64,000 nt of DNA, taken from positions 27,652,001 to 27,716,000 of the forward strand of contig OZ231127.1 in the NCBI GenBank assembly GCA_965153355.1, given 5' to 3'. Below the pieces are notes generated by a model. The model made no database searches and was not told the DNA's origin. It saw only the letters and a list, made by a program, of their open reading frames with translations. This DNA comes from Flaccisagitta enflata. Taxonomy: Eukaryota; Chaetognatha; Sagittoidea; Aphragmophora. This document shows, in pieces, positions 23,711 through 35,580 of this stretch (position 1 is the first letter of the stretch; each line of letters starts with the position of its first letter). Position numbers and translations under genes: made by a program.

Positions 23711-23862
23711 CTTATGCACACAAACTGTGGCACTTATATACTCAAACTGTGGCACTTATGCACATAAACTGTGCCACTTGAGCGCACGAATCGTGGCAAT
23801 GTGTGTAAGCTGTGGTACTTGTTTACACAACCTGTGGCTCTTTCGAACGCAAACTGCCCTAA
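23711..23862 (+). repeat. CAAACTGTGGCACTTATG minisatellite
   Basis: Five to six diverging units of about 25 bp built on AAACTGTGGCACTTATGCAC, with decay toward the 3' side. Confidence 0.7.
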
Positions 23863-24396
23863 CACCAGACATACATAACAGGAGCATGGTATTCATTCAT
23901 TTCATTTGAGTGGATTTTCTCTTCTGGTAGGGATAGTTGTGAAGGGTCCGGATTAAACACCAGTGAGAGCTCCTAGGGGCTAGAGCTCTTGTCCTCAATA
24001 TAATTTTTGCAATAACATAACGACTAAACAATGGTTTAGTCGTAATGTTATCCAACTTTCAACGATACACATGGATATACTGTCACACTCACACATGGAT
24101 AATTGGACAAAATTGGTGCTAAAATTAAACATACCTGCGCGCACATGCACACACAGGCATGCATGCAAACGCACATGCAAGCATATATAAACGCACACCC
24201 CCCAACGGACACGCATGTACACGCAAACACACGCATTCAAACACAACACCGACTCATTCTGCCCTAATTCAATTTAGAGCTTCACAGTCGCGACAAAAAT
24301 GCCTTTTGAACAATGACACCTGCGCTAGGCTATGGAAGCACCACGCGTCTCGCTTATGGTTATCGGATTTTTCTTCTTTGCTTTGTTTGCGAATCC
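23863..24396. other. No gene recognised
   Basis: Contains a degenerate (CA)-rich stretch (24135-24245); no gene. Confidence 0.4.
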
Positions 24397-25845
24397 ACGG
24401 TGTAGTCCAGGATTTAAAGAAAAGGACTCGGCGAATCTGGAAGAAGGTCTGAAAATTGGCATACGGGGAATTTTTAGTGGACCCCATGAAAAAATGCATT
24501 TTTTTTTCAAAAAATTTTTTTTGAAGTTACGCTGACACCAAACTAATTGACCGATGCCTTTTTTCTACTTGCATGCAAAATTTCAGCCAAATCGGCCAAG
24601 TAGAAGCGGAGATATTGTTGTTTAAAGTCTAGGCCTATTTTCAAAAAAAGGGCTATGTTTCAATTTTGAGGTAAAATTTTGGTTTTTTTAGCTAGAAGTC
24701 TGATACCAGTTTTAAACATCTATTTTACCCCAATTTACTGTAAAAACAAAAGAAATTGAAAAAATTCCATGTTTTTTTTATATTTTTGGCCAAAAAAACA
24801 AAAAATTGAGTTTCAGAATTAGGGCCTGATTTTTGAAAAAGGCTAGTTCTAGGAAAATATTGAAATCATTCGCGCTCACTTTGGGAATCAATCGTCATCA
24901 AGTGTACCAACTTATTCCCAAAATTTCAGAGGGGTACGTCAACCCAAAGAGACAAAAAATCTTTTCAAAGTTTAATAAAAAAACATTCCAAAATCTTGCA
25001 TTTTCGGATTTCCTAGGACATTTGGTTATGCTAGGGCCAAACGCTTCAAGCAATTTGCCTAAAATCTTATATGCAAGTCCCTATATGTAAGGGGCATATC
25101 TGAGCCAAATTTCAGCTCATTATTCAAACATTGAATTTTTTCGTATATCACAGATGGCAAAAAAATGCTAAATTTTGGTAATTTTGCTTTAGACTTTGAA
25201 ATGTTTTTTTGTCCTTTAGGGTTGACAGACCCCTCTAAAAGTTTGGGAATATGTTGGTACACTTGATGACGATTGATTCCTATAGTGAGCGCCAATGATT
25301 TTAATATTTTCCTAGAACTAGCCTTTTTCAAAAATCATGCCCTAATTCTGAAACTCAATTTTATGGTTTTTTGGCCAAAAATAGAAAAAAACATGGAATT
25401 TTTTCAATTTCTTTTGTTTTTACAGTAAATTGGGGTAAAATAGATGTTTAAAACCAACATCAGACTTCTAGCTGAAAAAAACAAAATTTTACCCAAAAAT
25501 TGAAACATAGCCCTTTTTTGAAAATAGGCCTAGACTTTAAACAACAATATCTCCGCTTCTACTGAACCAATTTGGCTGAAATTTTGCATGCAAGTAGAAA
25601 AAAGGCATATTTTTCTTCACCTAAAATTTTATGGCGATCTGTCAATTCGTTTGGCGTCAGTGCAACTTCAAAGTTATTCTTTTGAAAAAAACGCGTTTTT
25701 TTATGGGGTACACTAAAAAATCAGACATGTACCCCATCTAGTCTTCTTCAGCACGAAAAACTGACCCTGTATGCAAATTTTCAGGCTTTCTTCCAAAGAT
25801 GCCAAGATCTATTCTTTTATTCCTTTTAGAGACTGGACTAGTGCA
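24397..25845. mobile_element. 1.45-kb imperfect palindrome
   Basis: The left arm (24397-about 25090) and right arm (about 25090-25845, inverted) match along their length. Examples: GTAGTCCAG with CTGGACTA, CTGAAAATTGGCATAC with GTATGCAAATTTTCAG, ACAACAATATCTCCGCTTCT and its complement, GGCTAGTTCTAGGAAAATAT and its complement. Both arms encode matching frames beginning KKASSRKILKS (24833 plus; 25331 minus) that diverge after about 40 residues; these are probably mirror artefacts. Full transcription would give a long hairpin RNA. Confidence 0.8.
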
Positions 25846-25908
25846 TCTGACATGGGGTTCTATAAGGTTTGCTGGTGAAGAAAGAGACAATTTTGCAGAA
25901 AGAATGAA

Positions 25909-26242
25909 TACCGTATTTTTCCATTTAGCGCCCCCTCCAATTATCGCGCCCCTCATTTTTTCTCAGTGTTACTCTTTTCAGAAAAAATTTGGATAGAAAT
26001 ATTGAGAGAAAAAATGAATTTCTATTGCACAATGATTCATTTTCACTCACTATTAAACAGATACATGCAAAGAATATCTCCATTTTGAGTCAAATTTAGC
26101 ATTTTGATAGCCTTTCGTGAAAAAGATAGACTGAATGACAGTTTATTTACAATACAAAGGGGGCGCTAATTGGAGGGTTATGACGCTTAGTCCTATTCTA
26201 ATTTCAAAAGCACCCGGGGCGCTAAAGAGAAAAAATACGGTA
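25909..26242. mobile_element. Family D MITE, full copy
   Basis: Ends TACCGTATTTTTCC and AAAAAATACGGTA, with GCGCCCCCTCC and GGGGCGCTAA just inside. TA at both edges. 334 bp, close in length to the 349-bp copy at 5759-6107. Confidence 0.8.
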
Positions 26243-26540
26243 AGAAAAAATGGTATTAAGAAAAAAGGAAAAATCCTTTGAAGACGGAAGTTCGTTGCTC
26301 GCAAGTCCGAGTGTTATTCGGAACTCAACAGAATTTCTGCCTCACAATTAGAATGGTTTAGTCGTTACCATTTCACTTTCTGGTACGTTCAACTCTTGGG
26401 CAAAATGAAAAAGTGATCTGGTAATCCTAGAAAGCCTAGTTATTAAACTAATGAATTTCTCCAGATGAATATTTCTCATTACTCTGCGTAATTTCGCAAT
26501 TTACCGGCATATCCGCGAAAATTATTCCCTGGAGCATGGA

Positions 26541-26544
<4 letters not shown>

Positions 26545-26597
<53 letters not shown>
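26545..26597 (+). repeat. (GA)n microsatellite
   Basis: About 26 units. Confidence 0.97.
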
Positions 26598-26600
<3 letters not shown>

Positions 26601-26659
26601 GGGTAACCAGCTATTCAAGGATTAGATCGACAACGGCTCCCCTGCCCTACTCAATGAGA

Positions 26660-26865
26660 TAAAACCCAAAATCCTATATTCCAACTGCATGGCTTATAAA
26701 ACAAGCCTTGTAACTAAAAATACAAACCCTTGAGCCCCAAATCCAAGCCTCAAAATCAGAAACTGGCGCAAAACTCTATGAATTAAGCGGGAGGCAGAGA
26801 GGGAGCTTGATGGAAATCTGCCCATTTGTATATGACATTTACCTTTACAGGGCCACTGCCCGAAA
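26660..26865 (-). mobile_element. Decayed family C copy (tentative)
   Basis: Phrases such as CCCTTGAGCCCCAAATCC and AAGCCTCAAAATC resemble the family C tandem array; CAGGGCCACTGCCCGAAAAG resembles its right end. Weak. Confidence 0.3.
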
Positions 26866-27275
26866 AGCGACAGAAAAAGACAGAAGAAACACGGATGTAA
26901 TTCATCTTATTCCGCGACTGCGAAATGAAACTGGTGGATTTGAATTTTTTAAGTGAAATTGACGTAAGTAGGTGAAGCTTGAGACTTGAGCCGGCACGCC
27001 TCCACTCATTATCGTTCACGTTCCTTCCGCGTCTCGCTGAATTTTTTCTCCTCGTCATCTATTTGAATGTGGATAATTAGGCCATTCCTCGGCAAGGACG
27101 TCGATCTGTGTGCATATGAATAAAATACAGAAAATGGATCTTTCTCACTTCACCAGAGGCACAACGTCAGTAGCGTGAACGTAGGTTCATCACAAGTGTC
27201 GTAAAAGTATTCAAAAGTATTTTTCGACCCAACATGAAAAATTGATTTCAAGAATCAGCAAGAATCTCAGATGGT

Positions 27276-27465
27276 TGCAAAAGCGTTAGATAGTCAGCGG
27301 CACCCGTTGCCTCTCAGTATGGGTGTAGGCAAATGTGACATTGAAAGGGGTAGAACCCCCGAAGAGGCTGATGACATATACTTTAATGTTGCGGCTAAAA
27401 TTCATGCCATTGTGCTAGAATGTGAGCGTGGAGGCTGAGATTTGAACCTCAAATTAGGGGAAAGA
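27276..27465 (+). mobile_element. Family C left-end remnant
   Basis: TTGCAAAAGCGTTAGATAGT, CAGCGGCACCCGTTGCC and, later, GAGGCTGAGATTTGAACCTC. The hairpin and right end are missing. Confidence 0.5.
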
Positions 27466-27819
27466 ATTAGAAGCTAGAAAAAAATGTTTTTAGATTGTTT
27501 TGCTGAATTGATGCGTATACAAACATCAACATCAACAACACACAAGAATGCTTAATAGTGCAAGAAACATCTTGTTAGGGTTTTTATCAGAATCTTACAA
27601 GACTCTCTTTCATAAAAATGATTTTTTAGTTATAAAATTCTAAGGGAAACGTTCCCTCTTGTCAAACCTGATCAAAGTTTTTCCTTCTTTTTGGAGATCC
27701 AAGACATAGGAATGAAATAAATAAGTTTGATTAATGGAGACAGCGAACGCTTCAGCATGCGTCGTGAGAGTGGGAGTAATAGAATTGAGAAGTAACAGAT
27801 TCTTTCATCTTATTGACCG

Positions 27820-28392
<573 letters not shown>

Positions 28393-28650
28393 CAAGAATA
28401 GCCGCAAAAGCGTTACATGGTCAGCGGTACCTGATGCCCCTATGTTAGATTATGTGAGAATGAGATGATGAGAGAGGCAGCGGCCCCAAAAGGGCCGATG
28501 TCCTATGATTCCATACAGGACAAATTTCTTTGGTTTCCATTTCCTATTCGTGTGTGGTTTGACGGACAGAGAGAAAGAAACTGGAGAAATTTGTTCTGTG
28601 TGGAATCATAGGTCATCGGCCCCTCCGGGGCCGCTGCCCAAAAAAGGATA
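28393..28650 (+). mobile_element. Family C element, shortest complete copy
   Basis: Left arm ATAGCCGCAAAAGCGTTACA and TGGTCAGCGGTACC; left inverted end GGCAGCGGCCCCAAAAGGGC then CGATGTCCTATGATTCCA; right end TGGAATCATAGGTCATCGGC then CCCTCCGGGGCCGCTGCCC (to about 28641) and an A run. No internal tandem array, so it may show the minimal form. Confidence 0.8.
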
Positions 28651-28937
28651 TATTTGAATCCAAGCTTATATATCCCCTTATATGGTTCGATACACTCGAC
28701 GGGTGGCACAGACTCGGAGCACGAGGAGGAATATATTCAATGAAACCTGATTTTCTTTCGGTGTTTTTCCTACTGTGAAATGAAATGAAATTCTGACCAA
28801 AATTAAGGAAGAGAATTCCATTTTCAATTGTCAATCAACGTGATCATTGATCAACGACAATCTAAAAAAAACGAACCGTTTGACAAAAGGACAGTGATAA
28901 AGAACAAAAAGTAAAAAACAATACAAAACAAAAAACA

Positions 28938-29040
28938 ATAAACAAACAAACAAACAAACAAACAAACAAACAAACAAGCAAACAAACAAACAACCAAACA
29001 AACAAACAAACAAACAAACAAACAAACAAACAAACAAACT
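28938..29040 (+). repeat. (AAAC)n microsatellite
   Basis: About 25 AAAC units with AAGC and AACC interruptions. It ends 47 bp before the start codon of the gene at 29088. Confidence 0.95.
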
Positions 29041-29087
29041 ATAAAGAGAGCGTGACGCCAAAAAAAAATCGTAAAAAAAAAAAGACA

Positions 29088-30317
29088 ATGTATTCGCCAT
29101 CGATACTCGCCCTAACGGCTTCCACCGTATTATCGTTTGCCGTCCTCCTTCTCTGCGTTTCTTCGGCTCCGATCATGTTAAAACACGATAACAACGACGA
29201 CAACGAGAGAGACTTGGTGCTGATGGAAGGCGACGACATGACGATCAGCTGCGACGCGGATCCCGACTTCCCGCCGCCGATGTTGTTCGCGCAGGATCGC
29301 GGTCGTAATCATTACCACGTCGTCTTCTTCGGCAAGATGCAAATCGACAAGGACGACGTGTGGACCGTGGAAGGCGATGAAACCCGCACCCTCAATTACA
29401 CGCTGCGAAATGTCGGCATCGACAACGCCGCCGATTACGTCTGCAACGAACCCGGAAAAGTGCATCCCAACGTTCGCATCGACGTCGTCTCCAAAGCCGT
29501 CGAGTGTAGCGTCGGAAGAGACGGCGAGACTGGAGAACCACAGACGGGCCACTGCAAATTGGGACTCAAAGGCGACGTGGCCTTGGATTTGGCGTTGAGA
29601 GTGGTTGGTCAAGACGGCGTCGAAATCGAGGCCAAACTCCTCCAACGAGACACTTTCATCGCGGCCGTGTTCAACGTCACCGGTGGATTTTCTTGCGGCG
29701 TCGTCGGGGAGCACGCCGAGTTGGGCGTCGCGGGATGCGAGGAAGTGTACAAACCAGTGGTGGAGGAAGAGGTGGTGGTTGAGGAAGATAAGGAGGAGAA
29801 AGACGAGGAAGTGGCCGGAGATAACGATCCAGTCATGACGAGAATGGCGTCGGACGAGGCTGTGGAGATGGAAGAGGCATCTGGAGAAGTGGGGGAGGAG
29901 GCGGCGATGGAGGCGGTGGATGTGATGGAAGCGTCAATGGAGCCGGTGGTAGTGGAGGAGGAGGTGATCGCGGATGCTGAGGTAGAAAACGCCGTAGATC
30001 CAACGGCGGCGGTGGATCCTGAACCAGATATCATCGAGCCAACGCTGACAGCAGTTGTCGCACCTGAAGAAGTGGAAGAGGAAGAGGCGCCGGTGGAATC
30101 GGCGCTTCCAGCAGTTGCGGATGCAGGAGATGCGGAGGTGGATGAAGGGGCAGTGCCGTTGGTAGTTGAAAGTGAGGCAGCAGAAGCGGAAGGGGAAGGG
30201 GAAGGGGAAGGGGAAGAGGTGGCAGCAGCGGCTGTCGACGCGGTGGAAGAAGACATCAAAACGAGTGACGATGACGATGAAGAAGTAGAAGAAGAGGGTG
30301 AGCCTGAGAAAGAAGAA

Positions 30318-30352
<35 letters not shown>

Positions 30353-30389
30353 CGTGGAGGAGGGGAAAGATGAGCAAGACGAAAACTGA
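29088..30389 (+). CDS. Secreted Ig-like protein with long acidic tail, intronless
   Basis: 433 residues from ATG 29088 (AAGACAATG). Residues 1-27 are a signal peptide (SFAVLLLCVSSA core). An Ig-like domain at about 40-135 has MTISC (C55) and IDNAADYVC (C119), the D-x-A-x-Y-x-C pattern. A second Cys-containing region (about 136-222) has C140, C156, C203 and C217 and may be a second Ig-like fold. N-glycosylation sites: NYT (103) and NVT (196). From about 224 to the end the protein is almost all Glu, Val, Ala and Asp, with a (GAT)n-encoded poly-Asp run near 409-421. No transmembrane helix or GPI tail. Codon use is markedly GC-richer than the flanks in the Ig part. Not recognised as a named family. 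A secreted acidic Ig protein could bind Ca2+ or a matrix, but that is a guess. Absence of introns could also mean a retrocopy. Confidence 0.8.
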
Positions 30390-31344
30390 TCTCTTTCATA
30401 GTGAAGTAAATTGTAATCTGTAAATTGTAATTTTTTTGATATGTGTATACATGAGTTGATTTATGTTTTACTTTTGGCTTTAAACAAAACATTTCGTTAC
30501 AAGCGTTGCACATTTTGATGTGACACTGTTGTATACTTTTTGAAAGTGATAAATATATGTGTACAAAGAAAAAAACATTACTTCATGAAAAGATGGTTTC
30601 AATAATAATTCTGCGGTTTACAGTTTATAAGTAAAAAACAAAAATCTGAGCCATCAGAAAATTTGTGAAATTTGAAAAAGTTTATCTATCGGTCTGTCCA
30701 TATTTTTTTGTCTGTCTTTCTGCTTATCCGATAAGCACTTCTCATGAGGAGGGCACTCAAGGCAGAATTGGACTTGAGTGTTTCTCAAACCTGACTGCCG
30801 TTTCTAACAAGAGTGGTTTTTCCATAAACATCAAAAAGAAAGTTTTCCTGAGCCTTGTTTAGATTTAATTTGCATTACTCTGATATCTTTTTTTCAAATA
30901 AACATTTTTTTTTAAATTCTAAGAATATTAAAACAGGAAATGATAAATATTGATTTTTTTTTCATTTCTAGATTACTTTTTATAACGAATTGTTTTATTC
31001 TTATAAAGCACTTCAGTATATCTTTATTTAGAATAGGTAAACAAGTGGTTAAAAAAAAAAGAAAGTTTAACAGTGAAAGTAAATTGAGAATTAGAGAAGA
31101 TAATGATAGAACATTCTTTTTCAAGGACAATGGAAAACATTAATTTTAGCATTCCCATAAGTTAATGAAATAAAAGACCACCAAAAAATGAGGGCTGTCT
31201 AATTTCTTTCCACTCAAGTCCGAATCTGACTTTAGTCATTTAAATTCTAACTCTAGTCTGAAATTTGGCCTAAAATGGTTGCCCCTTCTCATGATTATTC
31301 ATTAATGATAAGGCCGACATGTCAGTGTCAATCATCGGAAATGA
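30390..31344. other. 3' flank and AT-rich spacer; no gene
   Basis: Downstream of the Ig-like gene. No AATAAA close to the stop; AT-rich with T and A runs. Confidence 0.4.
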
Positions 31345-32010
31345 AGTCGAAGTCAGTCACGACTTTTTGACATATTCGAGAGAAACAGGGTTTTCATTTT
31401 CTTATGCGGAAGTTGAGCATCTCCACCGACCGAATGGTCCCTCCAATGAAATTGATAGGATAAGTAAATTTTCTTTCCTTTGACGCCAAGCAGAATGCTC
31501 TACGACAAATATTTTTTGCATTATGATTTTTTAAAGATTTATTTATGAAAATTGCGAATTGAATTTTTTTTGATTTTTTATGATTTTGAGTAGGATCAAA
31601 AAAGGAGTGTATTTATGTTTGTTTGAGCATGCACATACAAGAAAACATGTTTATGAGCATAGCTGCTTATCTGTGAGGATGTTGTGGAGGATTCTAGTTC
31701 ATTTCACTCATTTAGCTCAGATTCTTTTTTTCATTTTAAATGTAATAAATTAATAGATATTTTAATACATGTTTAAGAAAGCAGATACAAAAAAGCATAT
31801 CGGTGAGCATAACTGTTCATTTGTGAGGGTGTTTCAAAGCATTTCAGCACACTTAGCTCATTTAGCTCAGTCTTTTTTGTTTCTGATTTTTAATGGGATA
31901 AATGAATGTTTTGATGGGAGCCTGTAAATAAAAAAAAGCATGTCAGTGAGCATAACTGATTGTCTGGTTGAGTGGTTTTGAGCATTTTAGCTCATCTAGT
32001 TCATTTGGCT
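31345..32010 (-). mobile_element. Family A repeat, inverted copy
   Basis: Starts with the terminal stem-loop side (GAAGTCGAAGTCAGTCACGAC near 31345), then GAGAAACAGGGTTTTCATTT, CCACCGACCGAATGG and GCAGAATGCTCTAC. Four inverted units with CATTTAGCTCA / GAGCATAACTG motifs follow to about 32010. More tandem units than the plus-strand copies. Confidence 0.75.
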
Positions 32011-32377
32011 CAGTCCTATTTTTCTTTGATTTTCCGCGCAATCAATACATACAATTGCTCTTGATTTGATCTAATAGAAAAAAAGATTTGCAGTGACTAA
32101 AGACAAAAGCTTAGTGAAAAGTGAGCAATGCTTACGACTTTTTTCCTCACGGCGACAGACACCATTATACTGGTAAATCATCTTAGAGCGACGAGTCCTA
32201 TCACCTGAATACGCTTCTCTCATCTGTCTTTTATTGTCTACTCTAGCTCTATTCATCATACTGTCCTTTATCATCATAGTTCATCCTCTGTCTGTTCCCC
32301 ATTCATCTAGCCGCCATCTGTCCGCGAAATATCTGACATCTAATCTCATCTAATCCCGCTAATGAGTAGCGTCATTT

Positions 32378-32608
32378 TTAGACGCGTGCACGCGACTCTA
32401 CTACAACCCGCTCTGTCCCTCGGTTGGTCTGTCCGTCTGACTGTCCGTCACGGTTAGCTTTTTTTCGTCATTTTACATCACTTAAAATCATTTTGAGTTA
32501 TTTAAACTCATTTTAAGTCAATTTACATTTAGTCTTTTAGTCTTTTGGTCTTTTAGTCTTATAGTCTTAACAACCGCACGCGACTGTAAGGTGTTGGCCT
32601 TGTTCCGT
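32378..32608 (-). mobile_element. Family B element, GTCGCG subtype
   Basis: Hairpin AGACGCGTGCACGCGACT (32380-32397), one change from a perfect palindrome. GTTGGTCTGTCCGTC block; an internal array of CATTTTA / TAGTCTTT units (32468-32570); left repeat complement GCACGCGACT (32576-32585); left end GTTGGCCTTGTTCC. Confidence 0.8.
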
Positions 32609-32769
32609 TCCGACTGGGAATTATCCCGTCCTCCGTTGCCTAGATTAGGAATAAGAAGCTTATGTCTATCTTTTTCCCCTGGTCGTAACAGACACGTCTT
32701 CTTCTGTCTGGATGTCTGCTTGACTGCTTGTTGACTGCTGGTTGACTGCTTGTTTGTGTTTGTGTGTAT

Positions 32770-32793
32770 GTCTCTGTCTGTCTGTCTGTCTCA

Positions 32794-32876
<83 letters not shown>
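32770..32876 (+). repeat. (GTCT)n-(TC)n microsatellite
   Basis: Pure (TC)n at about 32814-32874 after GTCTGTCT interruptions. Confidence 0.96.
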
Positions 32877-32882
<6 letters not shown>

Positions 32883-33446
32883 CATGATACCAAGGCCCTC
32901 CCGCACTCTCTGGAGGTAAATCCTTTGAGGTTCTGGGTCCGGTTGCCGGGAGCAGGGGGGGATAGGATGGGGTATCAACTCCTCGGGGGCTTTTGGGTCG
33001 GGTTGTGAAATGGAGATGGCCCAACGGCGGTCACGTGACATCACGTGATCGTAAACATTGGAAGAACGGCCCGGATCATGCATACTGAATGAATCTCCTC
33101 TCACTATCTCTCCGGCGGCCTCGATGACGCTAAATACGTAATAGGATCCAAGTCGTGTTGAAGAAGCCTCCGGAGATGCATTACCACCACCCCCCCCCCC
33201 CTCCTTACTTCATGCCAGCCACTGTCTCTCCATCTGTCTGTCTCGAAATAAGCTCTACCTTCCCTTGTCACGGAGGACGAGTGACAAAGCCTGCCTATTA
33301 TGTCCTGGTTTTCCCTCCATGGCTTTTACTTTCTTTCCCTCTGTCTCTCTTTATTCCTTTGTGTCTTTTTTTTCTCTTTGTTTGTTTTTATCTGTCCGTT
33401 TGTTTTTTTGTTTGTTGGTTTTTTGGTTGCCTGCTTGCCTGTTTTC

Positions 33447-33450
<4 letters not shown>
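32877..33450. other. No confirmed gene; GC-richer than average
   Basis: GC-richer than its surroundings with partly protein-like frames on the minus strand (33104-32880, IPPCSRQPDPEPQR type). I could not build an exon chain. Confidence 0.25.
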
Positions 33451-33452
<2 letters not shown>

Positions 33453-33500
<48 letters not shown>

Positions 33501-33514
33501 CTCTCTCTCTCTCA
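33453..33514 (+). repeat. (TC)n followed by a possible splice acceptor
   Basis: (TC)n with one ATTC interruption, then CAATTAG at 33513-33519. A pyrimidine tract plus AG resembles a 3' splice site, and a short frame follows (33560-33640), but no exon could be confirmed. Confidence 0.9.
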
Positions 33515-33682
33515 ATTAGCGACCAGTGCGAGAGTAAAGAGAACGACCTTGAATAAAACATGGAAATTCCGGCGACTAAAAGCCGGAACAAGGAACCGGC
33601 GGAGATGACGCCGACTCGCCCTCTTTATGTCCACATGTAGTAAAAAGAGTTGTTAAATGAGAAAAAAATATGACATGGAGAG

Positions 33683-33787
<105 letters not shown>

Positions 33788-34135
33788 AGAAAGAATGCAG
33801 TGGTACCGGAAAGGTTCAGTAAAATAAAGTTGCTTAATTAGAAAAAGAGAAAAAGAGAAAGAGAGACACAGAGGTACTGACTCAAAATGTTATAGATTGA
33901 CAGCTAGATAGATTGACAGGGGCACAAACAGACGATGAATAGAAGAGGCATGAAAAAACTAATTTTTCTGAAAGGGTCGATGCTCCTATTCCTGCATCCT
34001 AGTCACGCCGATGCAATATGCAAACTCTACCCAATAAGGTTTGCTGGTGAAGCTAAGTAAACATGTAGACAGATTTTCATTAAAACCGGATTTCCACTGC
34101 CATTGCCTTTACTATAGCGGGGCTAACTGTACGAC

Positions 34136-34430
34136 ATGATGGCCGTGACGCCTCCGACGTCCATGCTTATAACGATCATGCAACCAAGATATTTCCAGCT
34201 AGAAACAATTTCAATCGTATCACCACTTAAAGTAAGAGGGGTAATTAGTGTTTTAGATTTTTTAACATTGAAAGAAAGGCATTATTCATCACAATATTCT
34301 ACGCATATGGTTATCAGTTTTTGCATGGCACTTCTTGTAGGCGATAAAAGACATAAGTCATCTGCGTACATAATGCACGCCATAAAAATGGACAATAAGT
34401 GGCATCCTAAGCCAGAATCGCGCAATCATA
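34136..34430 (-). pseudogene. LINE-type reverse transcriptase fragment, broken
   Basis: Minus-strand translation gives CHLLSIFMACIMYADDLCLL (YADD codons at 34357-34368), then SPTRSAMQKLITICVEYCDE, a stop (TAA at 34282-34284), CLSFNVKKSKT and, further on, SSWKYLGCMI (KYLG near 34193-34204). YADD, FN.KKSK and W.YLG in this order and spacing are the palm-to-thumb region of non-LTR retrotransposon reverse transcriptases. The rest of ORF2 and the endonuclease are not present, so this is a dead fragment. The exact clade is unknown. Confidence 0.8.
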
Positions 34431-34449
34431 TAAAACCTCTCACAAAATA

Positions 34450-34929
34450 AGGCGGAAAAACATAGAACCATAACAACCATGAAAACCGTATATGGTTAGT
34501 GTGATACAATTTTAACTGTAGTAAGTAGGGATGTGGAAGTGGTCGATTTTCATGCCGCTTAATGATAATGTATAATTCATTATTTCAAAATACAATCACA
34601 CAATCATATAACGTATCAATTTCAAAACTCTTTCTCGAAGGGAAAAGGGAGGAGGGAGAAGGGAGAAGGACGAACGATAGGGTGATCCAATATTGGCAAA
34701 TAGGCGGATAAAAAGGGGTCACGCCACTCCGACTAAAACCCGGAACTCGGGGTAAGGTCCGATAAATGTGGAAGAAGCTTAAACTAGAAGAGTGCGATTC
34801 GGTGGAGCGAAGAGATAATTTCTGGTCGAACGAGTCCATAAGTCGGCGACATTGCTCGCTGTGTGTCAGAATGCCGGCGTCGGCGATATTCAACGAAAAC
34901 GGGCTTCTAAAGGTCGCTGTTCAGCTTTT
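34450..34929. other. Unassigned; protein-like frame on the minus strand at 34893-34585
   Basis: The minus frame NIADAGILTHSEQCRRLMDS has balanced composition, but a second frame over the same bases looks equally plausible and no flanking exon was found. Confidence 0.25.
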
Positions 34930-35330
34930 GTACTATACTATATGATGTCGAATATTAACAACTTAATTGGTAACTGCAAAATTGGACTTCAATTAAACCG
35001 GTAAAGGAAAGCCAGTGACTCGTAGACCCGGTGCATTTTAGTCAATACCATCATGCGCATAATCCATCACGTTAGTGGTTGAGTTACCCGACTCTTGAAA
35101 TGAGTGCTATTTACAAAATTACATTTAAATACATGATGTAGTTGTGATTCACGACAAACGGCGCGGCATCTGGATGGAAGTCTGAATCAATCCTTGAATT
35201 ACAGTGCAGTGGAGCACCGCAAGAGCGCAGCCGTTAATAAGGTATGCCCGCAACTTACTCTCCCATGAAAGATTGTGAATCCCTAGACCTTCACTAACTA
35301 AAATAAAGCATAATTGTGCTCAATCCCTTG
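34930..35330. mobile_element. pogo-like element, second copy
   Basis: GGTAAAGGAAAGCCAGTGAC (about 34999) matches 13963-13980. CAGTGGAGCACCGCAAGAGC and CCGTTAATAAGG (35210-35245) match 14388-14425. Order and spacing match the 13844-14560 region. Edges not resolved. Confidence 0.5.
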
Positions 35331-35387
35331 GCTAGTCTACTAAAGCTCAACTGTTTTAGGACTAGAAATCTTCAACCAGGAATGCTG

Positions 35388-35580
35388 AGAGAAATGACGG
35401 GCCCCTCCGCATGCCTCCTGACTGGGCCCCTCTTCTATGTATCTTTATTAATAACGCTAAAACGGATTATGTTTGTCAGTTTGTCAGTCCTTTATTTGTC
35501 TGTAGAAATCATATTCTTTCTCTTTTTTTTTTTGTCTTTTTTTTTCATGGGGTCCTTGAAGATGCTCATAACCCCTTTCT
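35388..35580. mobile_element. Decayed relative of the hAT MITE
   Basis: GAGAGAAATGACGGGCCCCT (35388-35407) and CTGGGCCCCT parallel GAGAGAAATGGCGGGCCCC of the 17284-17511 element. No clean ends or target duplication. Confidence 0.45.

Noticed and set aside
24833-25331. Two similar ORFs (KKASSRKILKS...) as a divergent gene pair
   Set aside because: They are mirror readings of the two arms of the 24397-25845 palindrome and diverge quickly after about 40 residues.
29052-29087. GTG-initiated 12-residue extension of the Ig-like protein
   Set aside because: A GTG start is not expected in an animal gene; ATG 29088 directly precedes a clear signal peptide.
29609-30259. 216-codon Ser/Thr/Ala-rich frame antisense to the Ig-like gene
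   Set aside because: Mirror of the Glu/Val/Ala-rich tail codons; the sense frame has signal peptide and Ig features.
34585-34893. 102-codon minus-strand frame as a gene
   Set aside because: A second overlapping frame looks equally coding-like, and no domain or splice partners were found.
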